DNA from: Capitulum mitella
Taxonomy: Eukaryota; Arthropoda; Thecostraca; Pollicipedomorpha; Pollicipedidae
Length of the DNA: 64,000 nucleotides
NCBI GenBank assembly: GCA_030062745.1
Contig: CP099840.1
Location: 14,663,437-14,727,436 of the forward strand
Direction: 5' to 3'
This document shows positions 11,901 to 23,469 of this stretch, one piece after another. The notes beneath the pieces are model-generated. The model ran no database searches, was not told where the DNA came from, and was given only the letters and a program-made list of their open reading frames with translations. Position 1 is the stretch's first letter. Every line of letters starts with the position of its first letter. A program made the translations under genes and the position numbers.

Positions 11901-11980
11901 TCACGGATCATCCAGGTTGCACCATGTCTGAGCGCTCCCGGAGGGCGCCTCTTCACACTCGGATCCCGTGGTGAACTGTA
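8932..11980 (-). mobile_element. Broken Ty3/Gypsy LTR-retrotransposon fossil (partial)
   Basis: On the minus strand, conceptual fragments resemble Ty3/Gypsy proteins. A gag-like stretch lies around 11,510-11,730. A GC-rich stretch at 10,430-11,500 is likely the rest of gag and the protease region. The N-terminal part of the reverse transcriptase lies around 10,250-10,430 and 8,932-9,041. A family A element (9,042-10,247) is inserted in the reverse-transcriptase region at a TTAA site. No LTRs were recognised. The copy is partial and clearly broken, with several breaks, and looks old. Its higher GC and CpG content make it stand out from its surroundings. Confidence 0.6.
9042..10247 (+). mobile_element. 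TTAA-type element family A, copy 1 (complete ends)
   Basis: A 1,206-bp element flanked by TTAA on both sides (9,038-9,041 and 10,248-10,251), with ends CCCGCGTACG… and …GGGGACGGG. Just inside each end is a G-run/C-run hairpin: GGGGGGCAGTTGGCTGCC on the left and GGGGGGCAGTCAACTGCC on the right. The interior is AT-rich, contains several GGTCA/TGACC half-sites, and has no credible open frame. TTAA duplication and CCC/GGG ends point to a piggyBac-like non-autonomous element. It interrupts the Gypsy fossil. Confidence 0.8.
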
Positions 11981-11984
11981 TCAA

Positions 11985-13140
11985 CCCAACCCCGACCGGG
12001 GGGAGTCGGCTGGCCGTCCCTCCCCCCGAGGTTCTTCCAAGACCGCGAGAGAACGAACGAACGCAGCCCTACGAAATTCTGGGCAGCTTTTGCTTGATCA
12101 TTTTTACATCCTGTGCCAAATTTTTTCACGTCAAGTCAAGTAACGTGTTTGAACTGTCAGGCCAAGTGGGCCTACGTCCAAAAAAGCTTAGCGCCCTGCA
12201 AGTTTTCTTCGGAAAGCATGATATCAGAATAAAATTATCAAGCATTGAAAGCCCTGAAAGATGCAACAAATGTGCGACCTCAAATTTCTCGGAAGCCTCT
12301 GGGTCGATCACCCATGTTCCGGCCCATTTCCGAGACAGGCCGTTGTTTCTCAGGAAATTGAAGGTTTTTTTATAACATTTTGAGTATGGAGCGATGCGTA
12401 TATCCAACGACCGTCACTAGCCAAAATGTCATGACTTCCGACCATTAACCTTAGGTAAGGTAAACAATAACTGTAATGAGCCAAAATGCACCGTAGGTTG
12501 CACCGCTGTGAAAACTGGCGATGAAGGACTTGGAACGGATAGAAAATGCCACACTTGGTTCTCGCAGTTGCGCACAGTACCAAAACGTTAAAAAGTTTCC
12601 AAATGCATATTTTGGAAATAAACGGGCTTTTGCGAGCAAAGCCCCGCCAACTACGTATATTAGTAACTAATCAGCTGTTTCAAAACTTAAAAACGGAAAA
12701 TCATAACAAGCACCTCTAGCATCAAGCCATATCACTTCACAAGACTTTTGTGGCCAAAATAAAGGAACGCTAAAATTAGTTCCCGTTAATTACACGCCGC
12801 GTTCGGCACCGGTGTCCGTCGTGCAGTAGTGCAAATATTGCTGAGTCTTCAGCTCAATGTTTCCGCGTATATATTCCACAAATCAGAGCAATTAGACGTG
12901 TATCGGCATCTGCGGACTTCTGACTATTCGTTGGTGTCTTTACCCAGACTTTATTAATCACAGCCCTGGAGATCCAGGCCATTTCTCGTTTTCATGTAGT
13001 CGGGTATGAAGCTTAAATGGCTTACATATTAATCAAAAATAAGAATGAGGCAAGTTTCAACCTCTACTCGCGACAAACTTTCCAACGGCGTGTTTATTAT
13101 TGCCGTGTAACGAGTCTTTACGGAGTTAGGAGGGGGAGGG
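11985..13140 (-). mobile_element. TTAA-type element family A, copy 2 (diverged, one end eroded)
   Basis: The left side starts after TCAA (probably a mutated TTAA) with CCCAACCCCGACCGG and continues as the reverse complement of copy 1. Shared stretches include 'cgagagaacgaacg', 'agcgccct', 'gatgcaacaaatgtg' and, near the other end, 'aaactttccaacggcgtgtttatt'. The far terminus is eroded near 13,140, where the G-run lies but the final CCCG/TTAA is not clear. No coding capacity is seen. Confidence 0.7.
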
Positions 13141-13209
13141 TCTGGACTGACAGCTGGCTATCCTATGGCGCTATGATCATATAATGCAATCATCACTATG
13201 CTACTTGGT

Positions 13210-13470
13210 ACCAAGCATGTGTCACGATCTGGAACAAAAAGATCCGGGATCCATATCACGAGTCTAGACGGATCTGGGACTCTTTAATAACCTGGGTCCT
13301 ATGTGCCAATTTTGTCGAAAGATCCGTTTAGATCCTCGATCCCAAACCTACATTTCATTCAGAATCCTTCAGATCCCTGATCCCAGGTCAACACTTTGCT
13401 GAAAGGTCCTTTTAGATCCAAGATCCTAAGTCTACGCTTTGTTGACAAATCCCCGCAGACCCAACATCTC
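13210..13470 (+). repeat. GATCC-rich tandem repeat, ~56-bp unit
   Basis: Four to five degenerate copies of a unit built around paired GATCC motifs, such as AGATCCGTTTAGATCC followed by CGATCCC, separated by an AT-rich spacer containing 'ttttg(t/c)'. A second block of the same unit lies at 16,210-16,380. No gene is seen. Confidence 0.7.
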
Positions 13471-13537
13471 TGGTGTTCACTTTTAAGGCTCAGGAATCTG
13501 GATTCCATGTCAGTTGCGTCAAAATATCATGTAATAC

Positions 13538-13582
13538 TATATATATGTATATGCATATATATATCTATATATATGTATATAT
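13538..13582. repeat. AT-rich microsatellite (TATATG/TATA)
   Basis: A run of alternating TA with interspersed TATG and CATA units. It is a simple-sequence repeat without coding meaning. Confidence 0.85.
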
Positions 13583-14993
13583 GAACTACGAAATATAGTA
13601 GATTATTAGGGGTATAGTTCATGCAGTTTTGCCATCACGGTGCAGACAAATGTATGACACAGGGGCAAATGTCATCTCCACAGAGATGAAAAATCGGGCT
13701 TGGAACACTTCTCTCATCATGGACTAGGGGGAACACCCCAACTCCCACCTCTTTCAACGGTGACCAACTCAGTTAAGTACCGGAGTGCAAGGATCTGACC
13801 GGAACGAGACTGTGTTCCAGCCAGGAGGAACACCATTCAAATCAGTCTTAGGTAAGCGATATTTACATCTCCCACATTACAGACCACTGTTGTCTACCCA
13901 GAATGTTATTTGCACCAGTTTCACACAAACACAACAAGCACTCAATGGTCATACAAACCAAACTGAACCCAATAACATTCATTTGCACTGGTGAAGCTCT
14001 TCCATGGCACACCCAAGAATTTCTAAAAGCTAAACTGAAAATATGTCTTTAGGTCAAGAAACATACTGTTTCTCACTGATTTTAACTACAATTCATACCC
14101 CGATTCAGCGACCTTTGCGGGAGATGTGTCAAACTGGGTAACTGTCAGGAGGTATCTACACAGAAATGTATGTCTGCAATCCTCGACAAAATGCTACCTA
14201 CCTGAAGAAGACAACTAAATGTGAGGCTTAATGCCCCAACAGGCACGGCCCCATTTCCAATGGTCAGAACATAGCTTATAAACAAGACATCAGCTGCCGC
14301 CATCGGCCCGTGGGGTGTCGCCATTTTTAAGCATGACATATGGGTTTGATTATCTCTGAAGGCTACGGAAAAAATGTTTTTTTTTCACGGGCTGATATTG
14401 CAGCTATTGCAAGAACGAGCAGGTGCGGACTGCCCAGTCTAATAAACCTTCTCCTGCAAGCAATCCAACTGGGTCATTTGGATCCCACCCAGAATGAAAA
14501 TAAAAGCCAGTGGCTGGTGAACTAATAAGATTACCACTGGCATTAACCACCCGAACCAATGACATGCAGAATGCAGCACTAGGTGAATATGGCATTATGA
14601 AGACATGCCTGCGTCTTCGTTATTCACTCAACTCAGGCGTAGATGTTTTTCACTGAAAGAAGAAGGCATGGTGCTATACTATAACCTGTCCACTTGGTTA
14701 ACGATCTGACCCCCAGGTAAAGAGTTTCGGATTATGTTTCATTTCCAAACACATATGCTGAGAAACACCACTGCACACAATTCATGGCATGGCAGAGAAT
14801 TGAGCCTCCCTGGTATAAGACGTTATTGTGTACTGACTGGTTTAGTACACCATTCCACGTGTTTATTGCCTGCAGAGGATGTAAAATTCTGGTCACCATC
14901 AAAGGTTCATTGTTGATATTAACCAACTGCCTTTCAACTTAAATGTAAGATATAAAAATAAAACTGTGCACATTTTCATGTAAAAACTACAGT
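13583..14993. other. No recognised gene
   Basis: I see no domain, RNA gene or repeat family in this stretch. CpG is moderately reduced here, the outer edge of the CpG-poor domain described further on. Confidence 0.45.
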
Positions 14994-14997
14994 TTAA

Positions 14998-16203
14998 CCC
15001 TATTCCCGGAGGGCTAGACGGTATGGTCGATTCCCGGCGGGGGGGGGGGGGCGGATTCGGCCCCCCTGGGGTCTCGAGAACTACACATCCAATTTCATCG
15101 CAACAAACGGCAATCGATTTGCCATGAACGTGAACTACATTTTTATAAAAAGAGATTCTCAAAATTTTGAAAAGTGTGAATACAGAGGGCAAAAATGTCA
15201 ACATTTGGGGTATTTTTGGACTTCTTATAACTCTGTTGTTTATGGACAGATTTCGATGAAACTAGCATGAATCGAGAGATTATGGATAAAACTTTTACCA
15301 TTGGTACACACATCTGAAATTTTGGCAAAATTCATGGGCGTTTACAGGGTTTCAAAAAAGGAGGATTAGTTGTTTAACAACTGAATGAACAAAAAATGCA
15401 AAACACGTTTTTGGGCTTCTGCTAGTCATGTTATGCTAAAGAAGTACAAATCGCATCACAATGTTTGTAAAATGTTAGCATGGGCGGTGCCAGGGACATG
15501 AAAAAAAGGGAATGGTCATGGTCAAACGTTCTTCAGATCAACTTGAGACCTATGACCTTAAATGACCTCCAATGATCTTGGAGCCACTTGGAATGATCTC
15601 GTGTGCATTTAACATTGTAAACGTTTTCAATCATTTGAATTCACTCTATTTAAAAAATTTCATTTTATGGCTATTGCGATATAGGGTACACTCACTGACA
15701 TTTTAGATCATAGCTCCGTGACCCGACCTGATATCAGGCTGAAACTTGATACACAAGTAGAGGGCATCTTTTTACACCATATCTATCCTGGGTTTGGCAT
15801 TTGAAAAAGCAGCGCAAAAATTATTGCAAAAAAGAAACAAATTTGGACTTCTGACATTGACCTGACCTTATAAAGTGACCTCAGACGAGCAAAATTATAT
15901 CTGCACATTGCCCAACTATTTTGCTATTCATCCATATAAAGTTTTAAGTTCTATCTTAAAAGCGCTGTTTTTGGCAGACACTTTCCTTTTACCCTCAACA
16001 TGGCCAAAATGCCCTGAGGTGCCTCCCAAAAACGTTGCCTGGCTCTGCCCCTGACAAATAGAATTTTGAAATTTTGTCACAGCACGTAGAAAGAACAGCT
16101 TGGAAAAGTCACCAAGTTTCGTGAAGCTACGTCAAACACCCTGGAACTGGCAAGCAAAAAATCCGAGGGGGGCGAATTCAGCCTGCCCCTGCCGGGAATA
16201 GGG
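14998..16203 (+). mobile_element. TTAA-type element family B, copy 1 (complete ends)
   Basis: A 1,206-bp element with TTAA on both sides (14,994-14,997 and 16,204-16,207). Termini are CCCTATTCCCGG… and …CTGCCGGGAATAGGG, a 12-bp near-perfect terminal inverted repeat. G-run/C-run hairpins lie just inside both ends (near 15,040-15,066 and 16,165-16,190). The interior is AT-rich with repeated TGACCT/AGGTCA motifs and has no transposase. A second copy lies at 57,124-58,352. It is most simply a piggyBac-like non-autonomous element. Confidence 0.85.
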
Positions 16204-16209
16204 TTAAGG

Positions 16210-16380
16210 CCCACGTTTTGTTGAGAGATTCTTTCAGATCCCAGATCCTATGTCTGCACTATGCTAAAAAAATAATTTCAGATCCTGAATCCTTTGCAAA
16301 ATTTTGCCAAAAGATCCCTTCGGACCTTAGATCCTATGGCAACATTTTGTGAAAGGGTCCCTTCAAATCTTAGCTCTTAG
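16210..16380 (+). repeat. GATCC-rich tandem repeat, second block
   Basis: About three degenerate copies of the same ~56-bp unit as 13,210-13,470, with paired motifs such as CAGATCCCAGATCC separated by 'cattttgtga'-like spacers. It directly follows the family B element. Confidence 0.65.
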
Positions 16381-16650
16381 CACCTCTTCCTGGTACCCAC
16401 ACAGTAAAGCAGTTGTATTCTCAAACCTCAAGGTGGCTATCCGATTGGGTCAATCTCCCTAAGTCTGCCATAAAATGGCAAGAATGGTATCCAGCCTTTT
16501 TATGTTAACCCTCGCTGGTAGATCCAGGCCATGCAAAAGGATAACAAAACCTCCATTTTTGTAACCTAGCCTACTCCAAATGTTTATTTCTCTTTGGATT
16601 TTGGCGAATTTGTTTCATCATTTCAGGAAATCAGCATGTATCTATCGACC

Positions 16651-16654
<4 letters not shown>

Positions 16655-16703
<49 letters not shown>
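16655..16703. repeat. (TA)n microsatellite, ~49 bp
   Basis: An uninterrupted alternating TA tract. Confidence 0.95.
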
Positions 16704-16706
<3 letters not shown>

Positions 16707-17518
16707 TCAAAAACGAAATATCTACCATTTCCAATACACATGGGGCCCAAAAAACCTGCAGGCTCCAATTTTTCCCACCCAAGCAGTGCCACGATCCTGA
16801 TGGCTCCTCGGATCTGCCAGTGTTACATTCACCCCTTTATAAGAATCCTGCACATGCTACAAACACATCTCACAAAAGTGAGGAGGGCATGGCTAATCTT
16901 TTTACCAATTTTAAACACTGTATCTGCTGTGTGACAGCCTGACACTCATGTCCAGTGCACTCCAACTGAGTGCTGATAATGATTTTCCAACAAGAAAAGG
17001 TATGTCTGTTGATGAACCAGTTACAGCAGAATTTGAGCAGAAGTCAGAGAGACCAGTGATGTGGTGGACAGTCTGTTGACAGACTGACAGACACTGGCAA
17101 AGTAGCAGTGTTTAAATGAATACTTACAATACTTACCATGCCACAGCATGGAATGAGGAAAAGACCAATTAAATCCGTTATTCTGCCCACCACATCACTG
17201 GTCTCTCTGAATTCCATCCAGTGTGCTGTAACTGTTCAACAACAGCATTTCTGGGACCCAGGCAGCTTGCTGCTGCTTATGTCGTCAACTTTTCAGAATC
17301 AGACCATATATTTCGGACGATTTCGCTCGTCCTTGGACAATGGTCGACTCAACCATATATGGTATATATGGTCTGGTTTTCTGTTGAGATCGACCTTCCT
17401 TCAGTGTTATTTGAAAAGTCTGAAATCTGATAAATTATCCTGAAGAAAAAATGACAACGAAATGACACTGTGTCAACACATAGCTGCTGTCATTAAATTT
17501 TCCACTACAGTAGCCTAC

Positions 17519-17552
17519 TCTAACCTAGCCTAACCTAACCTAACCTAACCCA
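17519..17552. repeat. Interstitial telomeric repeat, (CCTAA)n
   Basis: Four perfect CCTAA units in tandem, with imperfect ones on both sides. CCTAA/TTAGG is the ancestral arthropod telomere unit, so this is a short interstitial telomere-like tract and a hint to the organism. Confidence 0.75.
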
Positions 17553-19229
17553 ACTATTGAGATTTCCCAATCTGATGGCCTCATCAGTCTTTCAGCAGCT
17601 CATCAAAGCATCACTGAAGCAAGCAGCATAAACAGAATGGTGTTCCAAATTAATTTCAACCATTTTTTTTTTGGGTGCAAATAATCAGAATGCCACAGAC
17701 AAAATGAGCTGCGATGAATTCTGTATGAGAATTCGTCAAGGCTACACTGGAAAACTACAACTCATGGGGGCACCTTTGTTTTGCTCAAAAGTACTACCAC
17801 TGGAAAGGGCATCTTCTGGCCACTTAATGATAACAGGGACAGATACAGGAGGCTCCCATATTGCCAGATAAAATCATGATTCCACAATGGCACATCAAGT
17901 GCAATAGTCACCTCTGGTGTGTACGTTAGGTCGTGTAAAGAATAGTATTAAGCTATATCTAAATAGGGACTATGTGCTAGCTGGCTGTCTAGAAATAACT
18001 TGCATATCTGCTACACATTACTGTATGTTAGTACTATAGGTCACCATGCTTTCCTTCATGGCTCAACAACTAGCTTCAGTATGATGCAGAGAGCATCTCT
18101 GTGAGACGGATCATTGCCAAATGACAAGGGGCTGACAGTTCAGAGTATCAATATGACATCACACATGTCAATATGACTTCCACAAAAATGCAAGTCCCAA
18201 ATTTTGAAATCTGAGACAACACTTCAATGGGACAGGGAGGTGGACTGGGACCAAACAAGGACAAGCATAGTGCCTCAGAAGGAACAGGGACATAGACAGA
18301 ACACTGGGATAGTGCAGGGATATGGAGGGGGCCTGAATGAGATAGGGAGAGAGCAGTGCCAGCTCATCATCTGCAGCAGCTGAGGCAGTCCCTTAACAAA
18401 AGTACTGAGAAATGTGGAATTCATATCACACATAATCTGTGAGTAACAACACCATTTATAAAATGGAATGTGTAATCAAACTGGAATAACGTGCCCATTT
18501 TATTTGACATTTATCAACAAAGAAGGGAACATGTCCCCAAGGTGCCCCACTCTGTGCCACATCCACATCCCACACTGCCCTCACAGGCATATGGTGCAAG
18601 GCAGTTATAGAGGCAGCCAGCTCACCATCTCAGTCAACCCTGGAAAATGTAATACAGCACCTCTGGTGAGCATGCACAAAACTGTATGTTGGCTGTCACC
18701 AATGTAACTGACAGCCACTGAGAGGCAAGATGTAGTACTGACTTTAGCCACCTCTGCTGTTGTGGCAATACCTTTGGATTCACCAATGAAGGATGCTCAA
18801 CTGTGCAACCTGGCATCAGTGGCCAAGAAAGTAGGTAGGGTCTGTGTCTGTATGGTAACTACTGATTTAAATATGAAACATTTACATTCCACATGAATGG
18901 AACATAGTGCATATGCATTTGGGAATTGTGCACAAATGACTCAATAATATGAATGTATGCCCCTGCAGTGATGGTAATTTATCTGCCCTTGAAACAGGGA
19001 AGAACTTTCCACCTGGGGTGCTGGATGCCAGCAATACAAGATTTTGTGGTGGTGGGTGCACATAGCATTTTGCAGATACAGAGAAAACACCAAAAGTGGC
19101 ACTTCATGTATATTCCATTTGTTTTACATACATCCATCTGATAAGGGTCAAAATCATTTACAGCTTAATAGTTCAGCAACATAAATAACAACAGACAGCC
19201 ACCACTTGTGTTGAGCTTCATGTGTTCAT

Positions 19230-20070
19230 GAGACCATGAGCCACCAATGGGAAAGAGATAATGACTGTAATGGGCCAGGCATGGAAGGGACAGGATGTTA
19301 AAAAGAAGCTGGAAAGGGAAAGGGACATGTGGATGGGGCTGGGAAAGGGACAGAGAGGGATGGCAAAGGGACACAAACAGGGAAGAGGGGCTGCAACAGG
19401 ATGGAATGAAGAGGAGATCAGGATGGCACAGAGATGAAGAAACAGGACAGAGGTGAACAAGAACAGGATAGGAACAAGACGGATGGATTATAACAGAACA
19501 TGTGCAGTAATGGGATAATAGAAGGGGCCATTAACCTGGCAATGACTGGGGCTTTTTGCCACCTTTCACTGACTGGGGGGGGAGGTGTTAATCCATCTTT
19601 GCCAGGAACCAATCACCCAATTCCACTGATTCAAATGGCAAGCACTTGCACTGAACCTTTCTGTCTTTGTCATACACAATGTTTACTTTAAGGCTACTGA
19701 TAATGTCATAATGGCCAGGTCGAACATCACCAATGCCAGGTTAATGGCCCCTTCCAGTACCTCATTATTGTGTTTGTCCTGTTACAGTCCATTTTCCTTG
19801 TTCCTATCCTGTTTTTATTCACCCCTGACCACTGTTTCTCCATCCCTATCTCCTAATCCCAGTCTTGTTACAGTAATTCCTTATTCCTATCCTTTCCCCA
19901 TCCATCTGTCCCATTCCCATCCACTTACTTGTCCCTGTCCAATCCCCATCCCTTGACTTGTCCCTTTCCCATCCCAGACTCTTTTTGCCATCCTGTCTCA
20001 ACAGCCTACCATGCCTGGCCCATTACAGTCATCATCTCTCTCCCTTTCCCATCTAGGTGCCCCTCCATAT
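19230..20070. repeat. Palindrome with ~300-bp arms and a TTAA element at its axis
   Basis: The left arm (about 19,230-19,530) and right arm (about 19,745-20,070) are inverted copies. 'ctgtaatgggccaggcatgg' on the left matches 'ccatgcctggcccattacag' on the right, and 'caggataggaacaag' matches 'cttgttcctatcctg'. The arms are rich in GGGACA/TGTCCC-like units. Without the central 206-bp insert the arms would meet at a perfect GGGGCCATTAATGGCCCC. It may be a foldback or long-TIR element, or a locally formed palindrome. Confidence 0.8.
19535..19740. mobile_element. Short TTAA-type element (family D), 206 bp
   Basis: Flanked by TTAA at 19,531-19,534 and 19,741-19,744. Termini CCTGGCAATG and CAATGCCAGG form an inverted repeat with one mismatch. 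An internal G-run followed by a pyrimidine-rich stretch recalls the larger TTAA families. It has no coding capacity. It lies exactly at the axis of the surrounding palindrome. Confidence 0.75.
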
Positions 20071-20812
20071 TCCTGTATTGTCCCATTTTTTCTCCTCTGT
20101 CCCTCTTCTCTTGGAGGCACTAATATCTGTCCCAATCCACCTCACTGTCCCATTATGTGTGGTCTCTCACACCAAACTTCAAGACTGCTGTTTTTGCTGA
20201 AGTCTTCCAGTGCATCATATTTTGGGGCACTTTTGTGAACTGTAGACCCTTGTCAGCTGGCACTCATCTGTCTCACAGAGATGCTCCATGCTTCACAGCC
20301 AGGTGGGTGACTGAATCACTTCTAGAGGTTATTTTGTGAAGATTATGGTTTTGATAAGGCACAAAATGATTTTAACTGGACTATTTCTCCATGCATCTCT
20401 TGGTACCAATATGCCTTGGCAAATACATTGATTTCCAGAGTTCTGATGAATGGGAGTCCTGCCCAACTAGTTCCCACATTTGTCTGCACCAGTTTACTTT
20501 GGTCTCAGTGTGTGATATGTTTTATGGGTATGATTGGGCAATACATCACTTTTCACCTTTTAACAGACCACTTTTACTATACAATACAGAGGAACTCATA
20601 ACTTTCCTATGAAAGCAAGAAATGGTGACACTACCAGCATGGTTTCTGAAAGAAATGGAGTTTTATTTCACTGTAGGCAAACTCCATGCCATTTTTCTAC
20701 ACTGCCTTGGCTCCAAGGATGTCCTATGTACTGTACAATGTTTGATGACATCATCAGTAAATGATACTAGAGACGGCAGTCTGACAAACGATGTTCACGG
20801 GTGTCCTGTTTT

Positions 20813-20920
20813 GCCAAAGGCACAGGTATAGGATACTAGAGGCTGTATGCCAATAAAGTGAAAGAGTAGTTATGCCAAAGGCACAGGTATAGGATACTAG
20901 AGGCTGTAGGCCGATAAAGC
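20813..20920 (+). repeat. Direct duplication, 61-bp period, two copies
   Basis: GCCAAAGGCACAGGTATAGG and the following 'atactagaggctgta' occur at 20,813 and again at 20,874, nearly identical. This is a recent local tandem duplication at the right edge of the CpG-poor domain. Confidence 0.9.
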
Positions 20921-21784
20921 AGCAGAAGCGAAACAGACAAGTGGTGCTGTAGTGGCCAGTGACCAATGGAGCGGCAATACGATTTGGTAGTTTTTTCACT
21001 TTCTTCAAACTGGAGTGATATTATTCAGCAACCAAATCATGAGTGTTTGCCTTAAAACTGCCTGCTGTCTGGTTTTCACGTCATTTATGCTGTTTTTCAA
21101 TGTATGGCGAAAATGTGATGTATGGCCTATGACTGTTTGTAATGCACTGAGCATTCCCTAAAGGGACCTTGTGTGGTTTTTAGGCTGGAGGATTAGTCCT
21201 CCCACACAATTTCTGCCTATTTTACAGCATGACATATGTAACAAAAGTGGCCTGCAAAGATGATATACAATAAAGTAAATGCAAACATTGCAATATAATG
21301 CCTGCCAATCCTTTCAGATCGAGCTAAACCTTGCTATCTGTTGTCTTCCTGACACACCGTCAGACCTGCGTCAAGCCAAGTCTGGACTTGAAGGAACACC
21401 GGCGTATGGACGTTTGGTGTTTTTCCCAAAAACAACTGACCAATGTGAAGCTTAGTACGCCAGAAGTCCTACTCCTGCAAGTGCGCAGCGATTTGCCACC
21501 ACAAGCGGCACCAAAACTATTACACACGAATAAACAATTATATTTCTACGTTTCCAAATACCAGAAATGCTCCTCAGTGCCAAACTTACCCAGCGTGAAC
21601 CGGTAATCCAGGGCCTTCGCAACCCTAATCGTTCGTCGCACACCACGCGCAGCGCCGAGGCTAACGTTAACGCGCGTTTGTATTTCTCGACAAAAACACT
21701 GACATTGACTGTGGTGGCTTGGCTCGAAAACCAATCGCGCGCGAACCAGTCATCCGATTCGGCTGATTCAAACTCCAATCAATG
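20921..21784. other. No recognised gene
   Basis: CpG content returns to normal across this stretch. Overlapping short frames exist on both strands, none with a recognisable domain. Confidence 0.45.
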
Positions 21785-22230
21785 GCGCCGAGCCTTGCGA
21801 CCCTGTCACTAATACACTTTTTCACTTTTGACTCACCCATGATGTCAGTGGTCAGGTGAAACGCGAAAAAAGGGCCATTTTCTCCAGATTCGCCAAATCA
21901 CAGTTGAAAGCAGATCGACAAGTATGCGTGTTAATATCCTCCCGTCAGTTCAATTTCTGTTCTAGGTACCTCTTGACCCAAGATCCATACCACATCAAGG
22001 TCAAAGCTTGGGACAAATTTGACTTCCATTATAACGTATCATGCGATACGTCTTTCCTGGCCCATTTGGCACGAGGATTCTAAAAAATTCTAAGAAAAAA
22101 AATTCAAAGAGGCCAGGGCACAAAAAAACATTGCAGTTGTCCCAGATGTGTAGTTTCAAACTCGGAGTACCACAAGATCACGTTTGACCTCAGTCTTACA
22201 TCTCTACACGACCCGATAAGTCAGTTTGTC

Positions 22231-23421
22231 TAGGGATGTGGTTTCCTATCTCTTTGTGGGTGCCACGGCACCCACAAAATGGAAATGGGTACCCGCGATA
22301 CGATTTGGGCACCCACAACCTAAATAATCCTTAAATATTGAAATATAGTTCTATTCTCAGTCCCATGACGTTAACCATCCAAAATCAGTTTTGTAAATAA
22401 CATCAGAACTCATTTATTCCATTGTCACTCACCAGTTGCTTTTCCACACCACTCTCCAAGTCACAATGTGTCAAGCCGGATTATCACCGGGTCCTGGAGA
22501 AAGGTCCTCTATTAAATGGAGTGTATCTATCGTGAGTGTATGTATCATATCGTGGTTTTTAACTGTGCACGTACGAATGAGAGGGACATTTTTATGAATT
22601 AAAGCGTAGGCGCCAGTTATTCTTGCCAACTCGCTCTCGTTTGCTCATATTTTACTCAGGTAGGCGATTACGCTGGCTGCCAGCCCAAGCTTAATCCATT
22701 TACCCCATTTTCTTTTCAACACTTAAATCGCCGATGAATCGGGTTGACGTATCGTTAGCCTCAGCGACGTCGAAGCTTATATCAATGGACGAACGCCAAA
22801 AGTATGACAGCGGCTATCATGGACTCGGGCAAGTACCGTTGCTGTTCCTCGAATCTCCCTCGCAGGTATGTTTTACGTGAATAGGTCGAAATACGTTAGT
22901 GCTGTTTGCCAAAACAATCGTCGTGCCGTTTGTAACTGCATTAGGTACAGCAAGGCAGAGTGCTGGGTAAACATCGGGTGCGCCCAAGGTTTACCTATGT
23001 ATTTTCCGTTCGCCGATTAGCTCCATTTTCTAGTATTTTGTAGTGTATTTTGCCTAATAATATCACTGTCAATAAATACGATAACTAAAATGCATGAAAT
23101 ATTGGTCTAAGATGGCCAAAAACACCTTTTATTTACATGATAATCCATAACCAATCGTAAGTCTTCCTCGGAGTGCGTTTTCGGGATACCGGAAAAACCA
23201 GACATATTCCCTTTAAGGATGCCACCACCATAAAACCATGTATGATTTATGAAAGTCATCCTTTCGTAATTTGCCTCCCGTAATACCTTTTTAAACTCAT
23301 TTCTCTGAATTTAAGGCATAAACGCCTATCACGACCCTCTCCCCCCTCCGATACGCAATGTCTGGATGTCCCCATATGTGTTTTGGTCATCCACAATCAT
23401 TATCCGAAAACCACACCCATG
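22231..23421. mobile_element. hAT-like non-autonomous element, ~1.19 kb, in the foldback arm
   Basis: It splits the left terminal repeat at a point that is continuous in the right one. Flanking sequences are AGTTTGTC (left) and AGTTTGTA (right), an 8-bp target duplication with one change. Ends TAGGGATGTGGTTTC and the reverse complement of the other end (CATGGGTGTGGTTTTC) are imperfect inverted repeats. The 3' portion also occurs, inverted, at 36,220-36,375. It has no coding capacity. The 8-bp duplication and the TAGGG start point to hAT. Confidence 0.65.
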
Positions 23422-23469
23422 AGTTTGTACCATGTTGCACATTTAAGCAACTTTTTAAAGGCCGATATC

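Larger units (their letters stand above)
16800..20755. other. Strongly CpG-depleted domain
   Basis: CpG dinucleotides almost vanish over ~4 kb. I counted about seven between 17,700 and 20,755, where base composition would predict on the order of a hundred, while TpG and CpA are plentiful. A small CpG-containing island remains at 17,280-17,420. Flanking DNA before ~13 kb and after ~21 kb is CpG-replete. This is the pattern left by long-term germline CpG methylation. No gene is recognised inside; the domain contains a telomere-like tract and a palindrome. Confidence 0.75.

Noticed and set aside
16580-16942. 120-codon frame over the TA microsatellite
   Set aside because: Its Ile-Tyr run comes from the TA repeat; no other coding signal.
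17575-17600. Second hammerhead-like core (CTGATGAGG on the minus strand)
   Set aside because: No CGAAA follows at a suitable distance and no flanking stems form.
19165-20240. Several frames within the palindrome
   Set aside because: They mirror each other on opposite strands because of the inverted arms and GGGACA-like repeats, and carry no domain.
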